The notes beneath the pieces are model-generated. The model did no database searches. It was not told the DNA's origin and worked only from the letters and a program-made list of their open reading frames with translations. Source: Alcaligenes pakistanensis (GTDB taxonomy: Bacteria > Pseudomonadota > Gammaproteobacteria > Burkholderiales > Burkholderiaceae_B). Taken from it: 64,000 nucleotides of DNA. This document shows, piece after piece, positions 34,356 through 42,738 of this stretch (within the stretch, counting starts at the first letter, position 1; every line of letters begins with the position of its first letter). The translations under genes and the position numbers were made by a program. Location of the stretch: NCBI RefSeq assembly GCF_014652815.1, contig NZ_BMZN01000002.1, positions 40,480 through 104,479 on the forward strand, given 5' to 3'.

Positions 34356-35021
34356 TTACCAGCCTAATAAGCAACGGCCCAACGCAACGGCGACGGTTGC
34401 TTGCGTGGGCTCGACAACGGCAATGCCTAAGGCCTGTTCCAGCGCATCACGCTGATTAGCCATACCGGCACAACCCAGCACCACCACATCGGCACCGTGT
34501 TCATCGCGCAGGCGCAGGCCTACTTCTGTCAGGCCTTGCAGGGCTTTTTTCTCGTCAGCCAGCTCCGACACACCCATATTGATGGCCAGATCGGCGGCCA
34601 AACGGTCGGTGACGCCCATCGCACCAAAATAGCGCAGGTGGCGCGGAATGGACGCCTGCAAAATGGATAGCACTCCAAAACGTTGGCCTAGCGACAGGGC
34701 TGTCAGCACGCCGGTTTCGGCAATGCCCAGCACAGGTACGTCCACCGCTTCGCGCAAGGTGTACAGGCCAGGGTCGCTAAAGCAGGCCACCACATAGGCA
34801 GAGGCGTCGTCTTGCACGCTCATAGCCTGGGCGCGCAGATGGGGAATCAAGGTGTCGATATCGGTCTGGCTTTGCACACCGGCGGGCCCTTCGGGCAGAC
34901 GCAGGCAGGAGATGGCCGGGCCATCGCTCAGGCGCAGGGGCTGGACAGCACGGTCCAGGCCATCCGTTACGATCTGGCTGGAATTGGGGTTCAGAACGTA
35001 GATATGAGGACGACGATTCAT
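34356..35021 (-). CDS. Asp/Glu/hydantoin racemase family protein
   Basis: Protein of 221 residues of the Asp/Glu racemase superfamily, hydantoin racemase branch: IYVLNPNSSQIVTDGLD at the N-terminus, the first catalytic cysteine in VVACFSDPGL (about Cys80) and the second in VVLGCAGMAN (about Cys183). The family includes hydantoin and aspartate racemases and maleate isomerases. In this operon, next to cyclic amidohydrolases and an N-carbamoyl hydrolase, a hydantoin or N-carbamoyl stereoisomer is a sensible substrate. The start is 8 bases after the flavin reductase stop. Confidence 0.85.
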   Translation of the reverse strand: MNRRPHIYVLNPNSSQIVTDGLDRAVQPLRLSDGPAISCLRLPEGPAGVQSQTDIDTLIPHLRAQAMSVQDDASAYVVACFSDPGLYTLREAVDVPVLGIAETGVLTALSLGQRFGVLSILQASIPRHLRYFGAMGVTDRLAADLAINMGVSELADEKKALQGLTEVGLRLRDEHGADVVVLGCAGMANQRDALEQALGIAVVEPTQATVAVALGRCLLGW

Positions 35022-35028
35022 GATGTTT

Positions 35029-35667
35029 TTATGGTTGGGTGGGCTGTGGCCCGGTTGGGTGGCTCAGTTTTTCTGACTGAAAACGGCCTTGCAGGCCGAC
35101 ATACCAGTCAGATCCATGCATGCGCCCGATAGGGTCGTAAGCGTCTATGTCAATGCGCCCTTCAGGTGTCAGGATGGCGTCGTCACAGTGCAGATGCAGG
35201 ATTTCTCCGATCACAATGTGGCGCAGCGGGCCCATATCCAGCGCGGTGTGCAGACGACATTCAAACTGCACCGGACACTGGGCAATGCGCGGCGGTTGTA
35301 TTTGCACGCTGGGGGCCAGATCCAGACCCGCCTGCAGATGCTCGGCCTGCCCGGTCGGGTAGGCAATGCCGCAGATATTCATGGCCCGTGCCATCTTGGC
35401 GCTGATCAGGTTCACCACGAACTGCCCTGTGACCAGGATGTTGCGCGTGGTGTCCTTCAGGCCATCAGCCGATTGCGTATCGTTTTCCAGTCCCAGAGCA
35501 ATGACAGCGGGTTCAGAACCCATCACATTAAAAAAGCTGAAGGGGGCCGTGTTCACGCGCCCCTGCTGGTCGCTCGTTGTGACCAGGGCAATGGGGCGCG
35601 GCAACACGGTGTTGACCAACAAGCGGTAGCGTTCGCGTTCGCTAAGCTGATCACAGGACCAGTCCAT
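35029..35667 (-). CDS. Flavin reductase-like FMN-binding split-barrel protein
   Basis: Protein of 212 residues of the flavin reductase-like family. LVNTVLPRPIALVTTSDQQGRVNTAPFSFFNVMGSEPAVIALG (about residues 16-59) is the typical FMN-binding stretch. The start at 35667 lies 1 base from the stop of the upstream amidase gene; longer upstream frames only shadow that gene. Such proteins supply reduced flavin to two-component monooxygenases, but no oxygenase gene is linked, so it may use flavin directly or pair with an unlinked partner. Confidence 0.87.
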   Translation of the reverse strand: MDWSCDQLSERERYRLLVNTVLPRPIALVTTSDQQGRVNTAPFSFFNVMGSEPAVIALGLENDTQSADGLKDTTRNILVTGQFVVNLISAKMARAMNICGIAYPTGQAEHLQAGLDLAPSVQIQPPRIAQCPVQFECRLHTALDMGPLRHIVIGEILHLHCDDAILTPEGRIDIDAYDPIGRMHGSDWYVGLQGRFQSEKLSHPTGPQPTQP

Positions 35668-35668
35668 G

Positions 35669-36931
35669 TCAGTTCTCCAGGCTCTGGTCCAGCATGACAA
35701 CGGTTTGATACAAAACCCGCGTACCGTCCAGCAATTGCTCGGAGGTAATGGATTCTTCGGGACAATGGCTGCGACCATTCAAGCAGGGAATAAAGATCAT
35801 GCCCATAGGGCCGCTGGGCGCCATGTACACCGCATCGTGGCCGGCTCCGCTAGGCATCACCATGCTCTGGTATCCCAAAGCACTGGCAGCTTGCTCGATG
35901 ATGCTCATCACATCAGGCGTGCAGTCCGTGGGCTTGGCCAGGCTGACTTGGGCGGCTTCCAGACCCAGGCCCATCGTTTCGATTTCGGGGCGCAATTGGG
36001 CCAGCAGTTCCTCGGTAAAGGACTGCATCAGCTCCTGACGGTCGCTGCGCACTTCCACCATCATCTCCACGCGTCCGGGAACGGCGTTGGACGCATTGGG
36101 TGTCAGGCTCAGGTTGCCGATAGTGGCCACCAGATAGTCCGGCCCACCCAAAGCACGGCGTGCCTTGCGGTCCACCTCGCTGATGATCAGGCTGGCACCG
36201 ACCAGGGCATCACGACGTATGTCCATGGGTGTGGTACCGGCATGGTCAGGGCGACCTGTGACGATGATGCGGTGGCGGCAAATGCCCACAATATTGCTGA
36301 CCACGCCAATAGGCAGATTGCGTGATTCCAGTACCGGCCCTTGCTCAATATGCAGCTCGACAAAAGCAGCGGTATCGCCAGGGGCTCGGCGGGCTTGGCG
36401 CAGTTCCTCTGGGCGGCCACCGATGCGGGCAATGCCTTGTGCCAGTGTTTCACCCTGCGGATTGCGTTCAGCCAGCATGGTTTCAGACAGCACACCACCC
36501 ATGGCGCGGCTGCCTACGCAGGACACGCCATAGTCGCTGGGTTCCTCGGACAGAAAATCCACCACCTCGAAAGGATGGTCCAGCTGAATATTCTGCTCGT
36601 TCAGGCAACGGGCCACTTCCAGCCCGGCCAGCACGCCAATAATGCCGTCGTAGCGGCCACCGTACATCACGGTGTCGCAATGCGAGCCGGTCGTAATCGG
36701 CGCCAGACCGGGCTTGCGCCCTTCACGACGTCCGATCAGGTTGCCAGCGGCATCCAAGCGTACGCTCAGGCCCGCTTCCTCGAACTGTTTCAGCAACCAC
36801 TGACGCGATTGCAGAAACAGATCGGAGAAGGCACGGCGCGTCCAGGGCTGGTCGGGCAGCGTGAACGCGGCCAGCTCCTGGGTGCTGCGCCACAGGCGCT
36901 CCTGATTTAACAAGGGCATGGCCAGGCTCAT
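35669..36931 (-). CDS. M20-family N-carbamoyl-amino acid hydrolase/amidase
   Basis: Zinc-dependent amidohydrolase of 420 residues of the allantoate amidohydrolase/N-carbamoyl-L-amino acid hydrolase/beta-ureidopropionase group. Metal ligands are visible in TGSHCDTV (about 82-89), GRYDG (about 93-97), the SEEPS motif, and ELHIEQGPVLE; VVGEFVA-like His/Asp ligands lie further on. Family length is about 410. It overlaps the hydantoinase-like gene by 4 bases. The expected reaction is hydrolysis of an N-carbamoyl compound to an amine, CO2 and ammonia after ring opening. Confidence 0.88.
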   Translation of the reverse strand: MSLAMPLLNQERLWRSTQELAAFTLPDQPWTRRAFSDLFLQSRQWLLKQFEEAGLSVRLDAAGNLIGRREGRKPGLAPITTGSHCDTVMYGGRYDGIIGVLAGLEVARCLNEQNIQLDHPFEVVDFLSEEPSDYGVSCVGSRAMGGVLSETMLAERNPQGETLAQGIARIGGRPEELRQARRAPGDTAAFVELHIEQGPVLESRNLPIGVVSNIVGICRHRIIVTGRPDHAGTTPMDIRRDALVGASLIISEVDRKARRALGGPDYLVATIGNLSLTPNASNAVPGRVEMMVEVRSDRQELMQSFTEELLAQLRPEIETMGLGLEAAQVSLAKPTDCTPDVMSIIEQAASALGYQSMVMPSGAGHDAVYMAPSGPMGMIFIPCLNGRSHCPEESITSEQLLDGTRVLYQTVVMLDQSLEN

Positions 36932-38295
36932 GACAGTTCGCCTGCCTTGTGCGGGCGGATGAACTGGCCGTCGCCCGCTGCGTTACGCACGGTTTTACCG
37001 TCCCAGGCCAGTTGGCCGCGTACATAAGTGGCTTCCACGCGTACCTGGAATTCACGGTCTTCAAACGAGCTCCAAGTCACGGCCGACAGGCTGTTGGAGG
37101 GATCGAAGCGGTACGTTTCAGGTTTGACGATAACGATGTCAGCATCTGCGCCCACATTCAGTGTGCCCTTGCGGTGTTCCAGCAGGAAGTGTTGGGCAGG
37201 GCCCCAGCACAATTGCTTGACGACCATGGTGGGGGAAATACCGTGCTCGGCGCAGCCAGTCCAGAAGGCGGGCAGCAGGGTTTCCAGACCCGGGCCACCG
37301 GAGGAGTTCTGGAACACGTTATCAAACTGCTTGCGCTCCAGGCCCCAACTAACGTGGTCGGAGGACACAAAGGTACATTCGTCGTTGGCAATATGAGTCC
37401 AGAGCAGATCCATTTCCGCCTTGGGGCGGATCGGTGGGTAATGCTTGGTCTTGGCACCAAAGCGACGGGTGTGCTCTTCGTGGTTCAGCATCAGGTACTG
37501 CACGCAGGTTTCAATCGAGGCTTTGTGGCCGGCTTGACGGTACATATTGCAAATTTCAAAACCGCGCGACAAGGACACGTGCACCGCGTGGGCACGGGCG
37601 CCGGTCTGGGCACCAATTTCGTAAATAGCGCTGGTGGCCAGGTTTTCGATCAAAGGCGTGTGGGCGCGCAAGAAAGCATCCCAGCCTGTATCACCGGCTT
37701 CAACCATGCGCTTGATGTTCTTGCGGGTCAGCTCCTGATCCTGGTTGTGCACACCGCAGGCCAGACCAGAGGGGGCGATCAGGCGGAAGGCTTCCATCAG
37801 GATGTCTTCTTCCACGCGTGGGAAGCGATTAGGGCTGGCTTCAAAAGTGGAGAATTTGAAACCGCACACGCCGCCTTCAATCAGGCCAGCGGCGGCTTCC
37901 AGACCGTGCTGGTCGTTCAATGTACCGTAGCAGGCCACGTCCACGTGGCACTCGCTTTCAATGCGGGAAATCTTGTCTTCCAGCTGGGGACGGGAGGCAA
38001 CCGGCTCGGGATCGTCGTACGGCATTTCAACCATGGTGGTGACACCACCGGCCGCCGCTGCACGCGAAGCCCAACCCAGACCTTCCTGGTTTGCCTGACT
38101 GCCGGAGTGGACCTGACCGTCCAGCACACCGGGCATGACCCACATGCCACGCGCATCGACTTGTTCGCGGGCCGAAGGAGCTGCACCCACACCACGGGCC
38201 GCCACACGGCCTTCACGCACGGCCAGCCAGCCGTCAGTGATGATGCGGTCGCGTTCAACAATATTTCCTCGTACTACCAGATCGAAGTCACTCAT
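36928..38295 (-). CDS. Hydantoinase/allantoinase-like amidohydrolase with altered metal motif
   Basis: Cyclic amidohydrolase-like protein of 455 residues, first gene of its operon, with AGGAGGA before the ATG. The fold is that of dihydropyrimidinase, allantoinase and dihydroorotase. The carbamylated lysine is probably Lys147 (CGFKFSTF), and HNQD, HAVHVS and SSDHVSWG supply other ligands. The first metal motif, normally D-x-H-x-H, reads DGQVHSG, so the first His is Gln61 while His63 remains. Either this subfamily uses a single metal, or the activity differs from hydantoinase. The following gene encodes the carbamoyl hydrolase, consistent with ring opening. Confidence 0.85.
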   Translation of the reverse strand: MSDFDLVVRGNIVERDRIITDGWLAVREGRVAARGVGAAPSAREQVDARGMWVMPGVLDGQVHSGSQANQEGLGWASRAAAAGGVTTMVEMPYDDPEPVASRPQLEDKISRIESECHVDVACYGTLNDQHGLEAAAGLIEGGVCGFKFSTFEASPNRFPRVEEDILMEAFRLIAPSGLACGVHNQDQELTRKNIKRMVEAGDTGWDAFLRAHTPLIENLATSAIYEIGAQTGARAHAVHVSLSRGFEICNMYRQAGHKASIETCVQYLMLNHEEHTRRFGAKTKHYPPIRPKAEMDLLWTHIANDECTFVSSDHVSWGLERKQFDNVFQNSSGGPGLETLLPAFWTGCAEHGISPTMVVKQLCWGPAQHFLLEHRKGTLNVGADADIVIVKPETYRFDPSNSLSAVTWSSFEDREFQVRVEATYVRGQLAWDGKTVRNAAGDGQFIRPHKAGELS

Positions 38296-38381
38296 TATCT
38301 TCCTCCTTGGATGGCTCGGACCCGCGCATCTCGCGTGCCCGCAATCGTGTTTGTTTCTATGATTGAAGCAAATCCAACCAT

Positions 38382-38427
38382 AAATGTCGTATGCCTATTT
38401 ATCTGTAAAACATAACGTCATGTTAAG
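38382..38427 (-). promoter_or_regulatory. Shared LysR-type box, copy 1 (before the hydantoinase operon)
   Basis: This segment and 42691-42736 align without gaps and agree at about two thirds of positions, with blocks AAATGTC, TATGC, TATTT, AAACATAA and GTTAAG conserved in order. It starts 87 bases upstream of the hydantoinase start and overlaps the 3' end of the upstream amidohydrolase gene. It is the probable binding site of the LysR protein at 42739-43647. Confidence 0.6.
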
Positions 38428-39926
38428 TCTTGGCTGGGGTGTGCCCAGCGTTGCACGTGGTAGCGGTCATGGCCCAGGCAAAGACAGAAAGAACCTACGG
38501 CTTTGGCCAGCTTTTCCGTGATGTGACGCTTGTCATGGGTATTGCGCGCAATGCGTTCCTGGGCCTGCTCTACCTGCTGGCGCAGGCGCGGCATATTCAC
38601 TTGGGTTAACTGTCGGTCGCGCACGGCAAACTGGCCGTCGACCATCACATGGCGCAGCGCCAGGCCGTCTTCCAGATGCACCAGCTGATTGACCGTGTTG
38701 TTATGGGGAATCCAGTTGATATGGGCCAGATCCAGGAACACGATATCGGCCTTGCGGCCCGGTTCCAGACGGCCTAGTTGCTCGCCCATGCCCAGACAGT
38801 GGGCGCTGCCTTCAGTGGCGGCGTACAAGGCCTGTTCTGTTGTTACCCAACGCTCGGTATCGGGGCCACGCACCTTGGACGAGAAGGAGGCCAGACGCAT
38901 GGCTTCGTACATATTCTGGTTATCGCCACTGTTGGAGCCGTCCGTGCCCAGGCCCACGGTAATACCGCGTTCCAGCATGGAGTTCACATCGGCAATGCCA
39001 TTACCCAAACGCATATTGCTGCCGGGGTTGTGGGCCACCATGGCACCGCGCTCAGCCAAAATATCCAGATCGCGCTCGTCCAGCCAGATGGCGTGCGCCA
39101 GTGTGAAGCGGGGTGAGATCAGGCCCAGCTTATCCAGATGCTGAACAATGGTGCTGCCATAACGTTTCATGCCGGTCAGGGCTTGCACATAGGATTCGCC
39201 TACGTGGCTGTGCAGGCCGATATTGCGTTCTGCACTGATTTCTCCGCAGGTTTGCAGGAACTCGTCCGAGCACAACATGGGGATGGTCGGGGCCAAGGCT
39301 AAACGAATGCGGTCGGGGTTGCGCTGCTTATCCAGAAAGTCAGTCAGGCCGGAAAGGGTGGCTCTGAAAGACTGCGGTGCCAGTTGGGCCACAAACTTCT
39401 GCAATTCTTCTGGTAAGGCTTCGATCAGGCCAGGAACGGATTGGTAAAAGGAGAGGTCTGCCATCATGGGCGCCACCGTGGCTCGCATACCCGCATCCAC
39501 ATAGGCTTGCGCCACGGCGTTCATGCCCTCTGCAGTAGGGATGGGAACTTCGGAGTACAGGTCGTAGCTGGCGGTACAGCCTTTCAGCAGCATTTCTGCC
39601 GCGTTTAGCTGGGTGCTCAGGTACTTGTCTTCCAGATGGCGGTCGCCATTAATCCAGGGGCCAGCCGTCAGCAAAAGCTCTAGCGACCAGCGATCCCCCA
39701 TGGCCTTGGCATAAGTGCCGTGGCCATGGGTGTGCGCATTGATTAAACCGGGATGCAGCAATTGGTCATCCGCTTGCACCACCGTGGCTTCAACGGGCGC
39801 GGGCAGGCCGGGTGGGCCCATGGCTACGATCTCGCCATCCTTGATCAGAATGTCTAAAGGCTCGGCCTTGGCATGAGCGTGGGCCAGTACCAGGCCCCCA
39901 CGGATGACGGTATAAGGTGATGTCAT
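38418..39926 (-). CDS. TrzA/AtzB-type amidohydrolase (aminohydrolase family)
   Basis: Metal-dependent amidohydrolase of 502 residues of the cytosine deaminase/chlorohydrolase-like group. Metal ligands: HTHGHG (about 65-70), HSHVGE (about His239), LAHAIWL (about His276) and LGTDGSNSGDN (about Asp330). These enzymes deaminate or dechlorinate N-heterocycles such as triazines, guanine or methylthioadenosine. It follows the ABC permease with a 2-bp gap on one side and a new promoter region on the other. The C-terminal 30 residues (after residue 470) extend beyond the usual family end. Confidence 0.85.
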   Translation of the reverse strand: MTSPYTVIRGGLVLAHAHAKAEPLDILIKDGEIVAMGPPGLPAPVEATVVQADDQLLHPGLINAHTHGHGTYAKAMGDRWSLELLLTAGPWINGDRHLEDKYLSTQLNAAEMLLKGCTASYDLYSEVPIPTAEGMNAVAQAYVDAGMRATVAPMMADLSFYQSVPGLIEALPEELQKFVAQLAPQSFRATLSGLTDFLDKQRNPDRIRLALAPTIPMLCSDEFLQTCGEISAERNIGLHSHVGESYVQALTGMKRYGSTIVQHLDKLGLISPRFTLAHAIWLDERDLDILAERGAMVAHNPGSNMRLGNGIADVNSMLERGITVGLGTDGSNSGDNQNMYEAMRLASFSSKVRGPDTERWVTTEQALYAATEGSAHCLGMGEQLGRLEPGRKADIVFLDLAHINWIPHNNTVNQLVHLEDGLALRHVMVDGQFAVRDRQLTQVNMPRLRQQVEQAQERIARNTHDKRHITEKLAKAVGSFCLCLGHDRYHVQRWAHPSQDLT

Positions 39927-39928
39927 GA

Positions 39929-40747
39929 TCAGCTCCGATTGTCTTTAATTGCCCAAGGGAACAGGATGCGTTCAGCGGCTGAAATCACCTGGAAGAACAC
40001 AATACCCAGCACCGACAAGATAGCCATGGCACCAAAGGCAACCGGCGTTTTGAAGAAAGCCGTAGACGTTGTGATCAAGTAGCCCAGACCTTGGTCGGCC
40101 GCCACAAACTCACCCACCACAGCGCCCACCACCGACAAGGTGATGGCCACTTTCAGGCCGGAGAAAATAAAGGGCACGGCAAAGGGCAGGCGAATACGGA
40201 AGAACTCTTGCAAGCGGGTGGCACGGCAGGCACGGACCAGTTCAATCAACTCAGGTGGGGCGGCCAGAAGGCCAGCCGTCATGGAGATCACCAGCGGGAA
40301 AAAGGCGACCAGAAAGGTGACGACAACACGCGGCAGTTCGGTGGGGCCAAAAATAATGACCAGAATCGGAGCCAGGGCCACCTTGGGGATGGACTGGGTC
40401 AGAATCAGCAGCGGGTAAATGGCCTGTTCGAAAAAGCGCGAATAGGTAATCAGCACGGCCAGCGGGAAGCTGATCACAATGGACAGCAAAAAGCCCAGCA
40501 TGATGGTGCGCGTGGACACCAGCGTATGCATCAACATGGCCTCTTTCATTTGCATGGAATCGGCCCAGATGCGCGAAGGGGCGGGCACCAGGTATTCGGG
40601 TATATCAAACAGGCGGCTGGCCAGTTCCCAGAGAATGACCACGGCAATCAGGGTGAGAGCCGGGACGGTAATCTCATTGAAATCGCGCAGACGCAGGCGT
40701 CGCTTGCGCACGGGCGCAACGGCCAGGGTTTGAGTGTGCTCGCTCAT
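39929..40747 (-). CDS. SsuC/TauC/ThiX-type ABC transporter permease
   Basis: Inner-membrane permease of 272 residues with about six hydrophobic segments. The EAA-type loop is around RACRATRLQEFFRIRLPFAVPFIFSG. The ATG at 40747 shares one base with the TGA of the ATPase gene; an in-frame TTG one codon earlier is less likely. Together with the ATPase and binding protein it forms an importer for the compound that the amidohydrolases degrade. Confidence 0.9.
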   Translation of the reverse strand: MSEHTQTLAVAPVRKRRLRLRDFNEITVPALTLIAVVILWELASRLFDIPEYLVPAPSRIWADSMQMKEAMLMHTLVSTRTIMLGFLLSIVISFPLAVLITYSRFFEQAIYPLLILTQSIPKVALAPILVIIFGPTELPRVVVTFLVAFFPLVISMTAGLLAAPPELIELVRACRATRLQEFFRIRLPFAVPFIFSGLKVAITLSVVGAVVGEFVAADQGLGYLITTSTAFFKTPVAFGAMAILSVLGIVFFQVISAAERILFPWAIKDNRS

Positions 40748-41508
40748 CAAGCCACCTCGTGTTGGAAAATAAGTTCACGGACGGCGGCGGCACAGCGTGT
40801 GAATTCAGGTGTGCCCACCAGGGAAAAGTCGCGTTCTCGGGGCAGGTTCACATCCAGAATCTCGGTAATCTGGCCGGGGCGCGGCGACATCACCACAATG
40901 CGGTGGCCCAACATGACGGCCTCCGAAATGGAGTGCGTCACAAAGACGATGGTTTTGGGGTCTTCGTACCACAGGCGCAGCAGTTCCAGTGTCATGGTTT
41001 CGCGGGTCAGCGCGTCCAGTGCACCGAAGGGCTCGTCCATCAGCACCACTTTGGGGTTGTGAACCAGGGCGCGGCAAATGGCTACGCGTTGCTGCATACC
41101 GCCCGACAATTGCTTGGGATGGTGATGCAGAAAACTGCCCAGACCGGCGGTGGTCAGCAGGCGTGTGGCGCGGCTGCGGGCCTGATCGTCCAGGCGGCCC
41201 ATAATGCTGGATGGCAGCAGGGTGTTGTCCAGAATATTGGCCCACGGCACCAGGGTAGGGGCTTGGAACACAATGCCCGTGTCCTGACGGGGGTGGGCGA
41301 CGATTTCATCATCAATGCTGACGCTGCCGGTGGTGGGCATCAGCAAGCCAGCAATCAGGCGCAGCAGGGTGGATTTCCCACAGCCCGAGGCGCCGACGAT
41401 GGCGATGATTTCGTTGTCTTGGATATCCAGATTGATTTGTTTCAGCGCCTGAGTCTCTCGTTCGGTATTACGACCGTAGATCAGGTTGACGTCTTGAATG
41501 CGTATCAC
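40747..41508 (-). CDS. SsuB/TauB-type ABC transporter ATP-binding protein
   Basis: ATPase of 253 residues: Walker A VGASGCGKSTLL (about 38-49), signature LSGGMQQRVAICRALV, Walker B VVLMDEPFGALD, and switch VFVTHSISEAV. The start is GTG at 41508, supported by TAGGAG about 8 bases upstream. It is 66 bases from the binding-protein gene and coupled to the permease gene. Closest in general look to nitrate/sulfonate/pyrimidine importers. Confidence 0.92.
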   Translation of the reverse strand: MIRIQDVNLIYGRNTERETQALKQINLDIQDNEIIAIVGASGCGKSTLLRLIAGLLMPTTGSVSIDDEIVAHPRQDTGIVFQAPTLVPWANILDNTLLPSSIMGRLDDQARSRATRLLTTAGLGSFLHHHPKQLSGGMQQRVAICRALVHNPKVVLMDEPFGALDALTRETMTLELLRLWYEDPKTIVFVTHSISEAVMLGHRIVVMSPRPGQITEILDVNLPRERDFSLVGTPEFTRCAAAVRELIFQHEVA

Positions 41509-41574
41509 AATGCGCTCCTAGGCACGCGCCGACCCGCCTGGGCCAGCCTGCGCGCGCGCGAAAATCAACTCAGC

Positions 41575-42588
41575 TCAGGGTTTAGCGGTGCCGTTGGCTT
41601 TAACGATGAACTGGGTGTCGTAGGCTTGGTGATAGTCCCAGGCTGGGTCCAGGCTTTGGGCTTGTGCAACGGCCTCGTAGGTGGTTTTCATGCGGCCTTC
41701 TTCCAGGCTGCCCACTCCGTGCTCGGCGCTGAAGTCGGTGTAGATGTAGTCCAGCACGGCGTTCAGATTGCCCATGCAGTCATCCAGATCGATTTCGGGA
41801 TTGGCTTTGACGTGTGCCTGGCAGGCCGTGTCCGGGTCCTTGCGGGCGGCATCCCAGGCTTCGATGGTGGCATTCAGGAAGTTCTGCACCATCTCGGAGC
41901 GCTCTGTCAGCGTCTTTTCGGTGGCAAATACGGACAGGGCGTAAATGTTGAAACCCTGGTCGCTAAAGGGCAGCACCACGATTTCTTTGCCAAAGCGTTT
42001 GGCCTGTTTGTTCTGGTAGTAGTAGTTGGTGGCCAGGAAAGGGGCGGCATCCACTTTGCCATTAATCAGCAGCGGCGCCATGGAAGAACCATCCACTGTT
42101 ACCCACTGGATTTTGTCGGGATCGGTGTTGGCTTTACGGGCCACCATGGGGAAGTAAAGCTTGTGGCTATTACCCGGCGAGACGGCAATTTTCTTGCCTT
42201 CCAGACCGGAGAAGTCGGTAATGCCCGAGTCTTTCAGCACAAACAGGGAATGGGCCGAGTGCGAGAAGGTGGAAGCAATCGCTTTGATGGGGGTTTGGGT
42301 GTTCTGGCGCGAGGTCAGGATGGCGGAAATATCGGCTAGGCCAATATCAGCCGCGCCACCGGCTACTTTCAGAACCGTATCGCCCGAGCCTGTGCCACGG
42401 GTGATTTTCAGTTCTATGCCGTTTTTCTCGTAAATCCCGTTGGCGATGCCCGAGTAGTAAGGGGCATAGTCGCCGGTGGGAATGAAATCCAGCATCAGTT
42501 GAACTTTGTCGGCAGCGTGGGCGGTGGGCGCAGCGGCGGCCAGTCCCAAGCCCAACACCGCCAGGGTGCGTGCAAGCAGGGTTTGCAT
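41575..42588 (-). CDS. NMT1/THI5-type periplasmic binding protein
   Basis: Binding protein of 337 residues with signal peptide MQTLLARTLAVLGLGLAAAAPTAHA. The mature part VQLMLDFIPTGDYAPYYSGIANGIYEKNGIELKI is typical of the NMT1 family used for thiamine precursor, pyrimidine and riboflavin-type ligands. GGAG precedes the ATG. It is the first gene of the operon ABC importer-amidohydrolase and is divergent from the LysR gene. A flat N-containing ring compound as ligand would fit the family and the operon. Confidence 0.87.
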   Translation of the reverse strand: MQTLLARTLAVLGLGLAAAAPTAHAADKVQLMLDFIPTGDYAPYYSGIANGIYEKNGIELKITRGTGSGDTVLKVAGGAADIGLADISAILTSRQNTQTPIKAIASTFSHSAHSLFVLKDSGITDFSGLEGKKIAVSPGNSHKLYFPMVARKANTDPDKIQWVTVDGSSMAPLLINGKVDAAPFLATNYYYQNKQAKRFGKEIVVLPFSDQGFNIYALSVFATEKTLTERSEMVQNFLNATIEAWDAARKDPDTACQAHVKANPEIDLDDCMGNLNAVLDYIYTDFSAEHGVGSLEEGRMKTTYEAVAQAQSLDPAWDYHQAYDTQFIVKANGTAKP

Positions 42589-42690
42589 GATTTTGTCTCC
42601 GTGTCGTAGTTATGAAGCTGCTCTTTGGGCCCGTTGCAAGCAAGTTGCGCCGGGGTGGCAGCTTGAAAAAATTGAAACATAGGCAAGTCA

Positions 42691-42736
42691 AAATGTCTTA
42701 TGCTTATTTGTGCTCGAAACATAAGGCTACGTTAAG
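42691..42736 (-). promoter_or_regulatory. Shared LysR-type box, copy 2 (between LysR and the ABC operon)
   Basis: Counterpart of 38382-38427. It starts 103 bases upstream of the binding-protein start at 42588, the same orientation and nearly the same distance as copy 1 to its gene, and ends 2 bases before the LysR start codon, so it could also mediate autoregulation. Confidence 0.6.
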
Positions 42737-42738
42737 GG

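Noticed and set aside
40759..42339. 526-codon plus-strand frame opposite the NMT1-type transporter genes
   Set aside because: It spans two real minus-strand genes and has the biased Gly/His/Gln-rich composition of an antisense frame.
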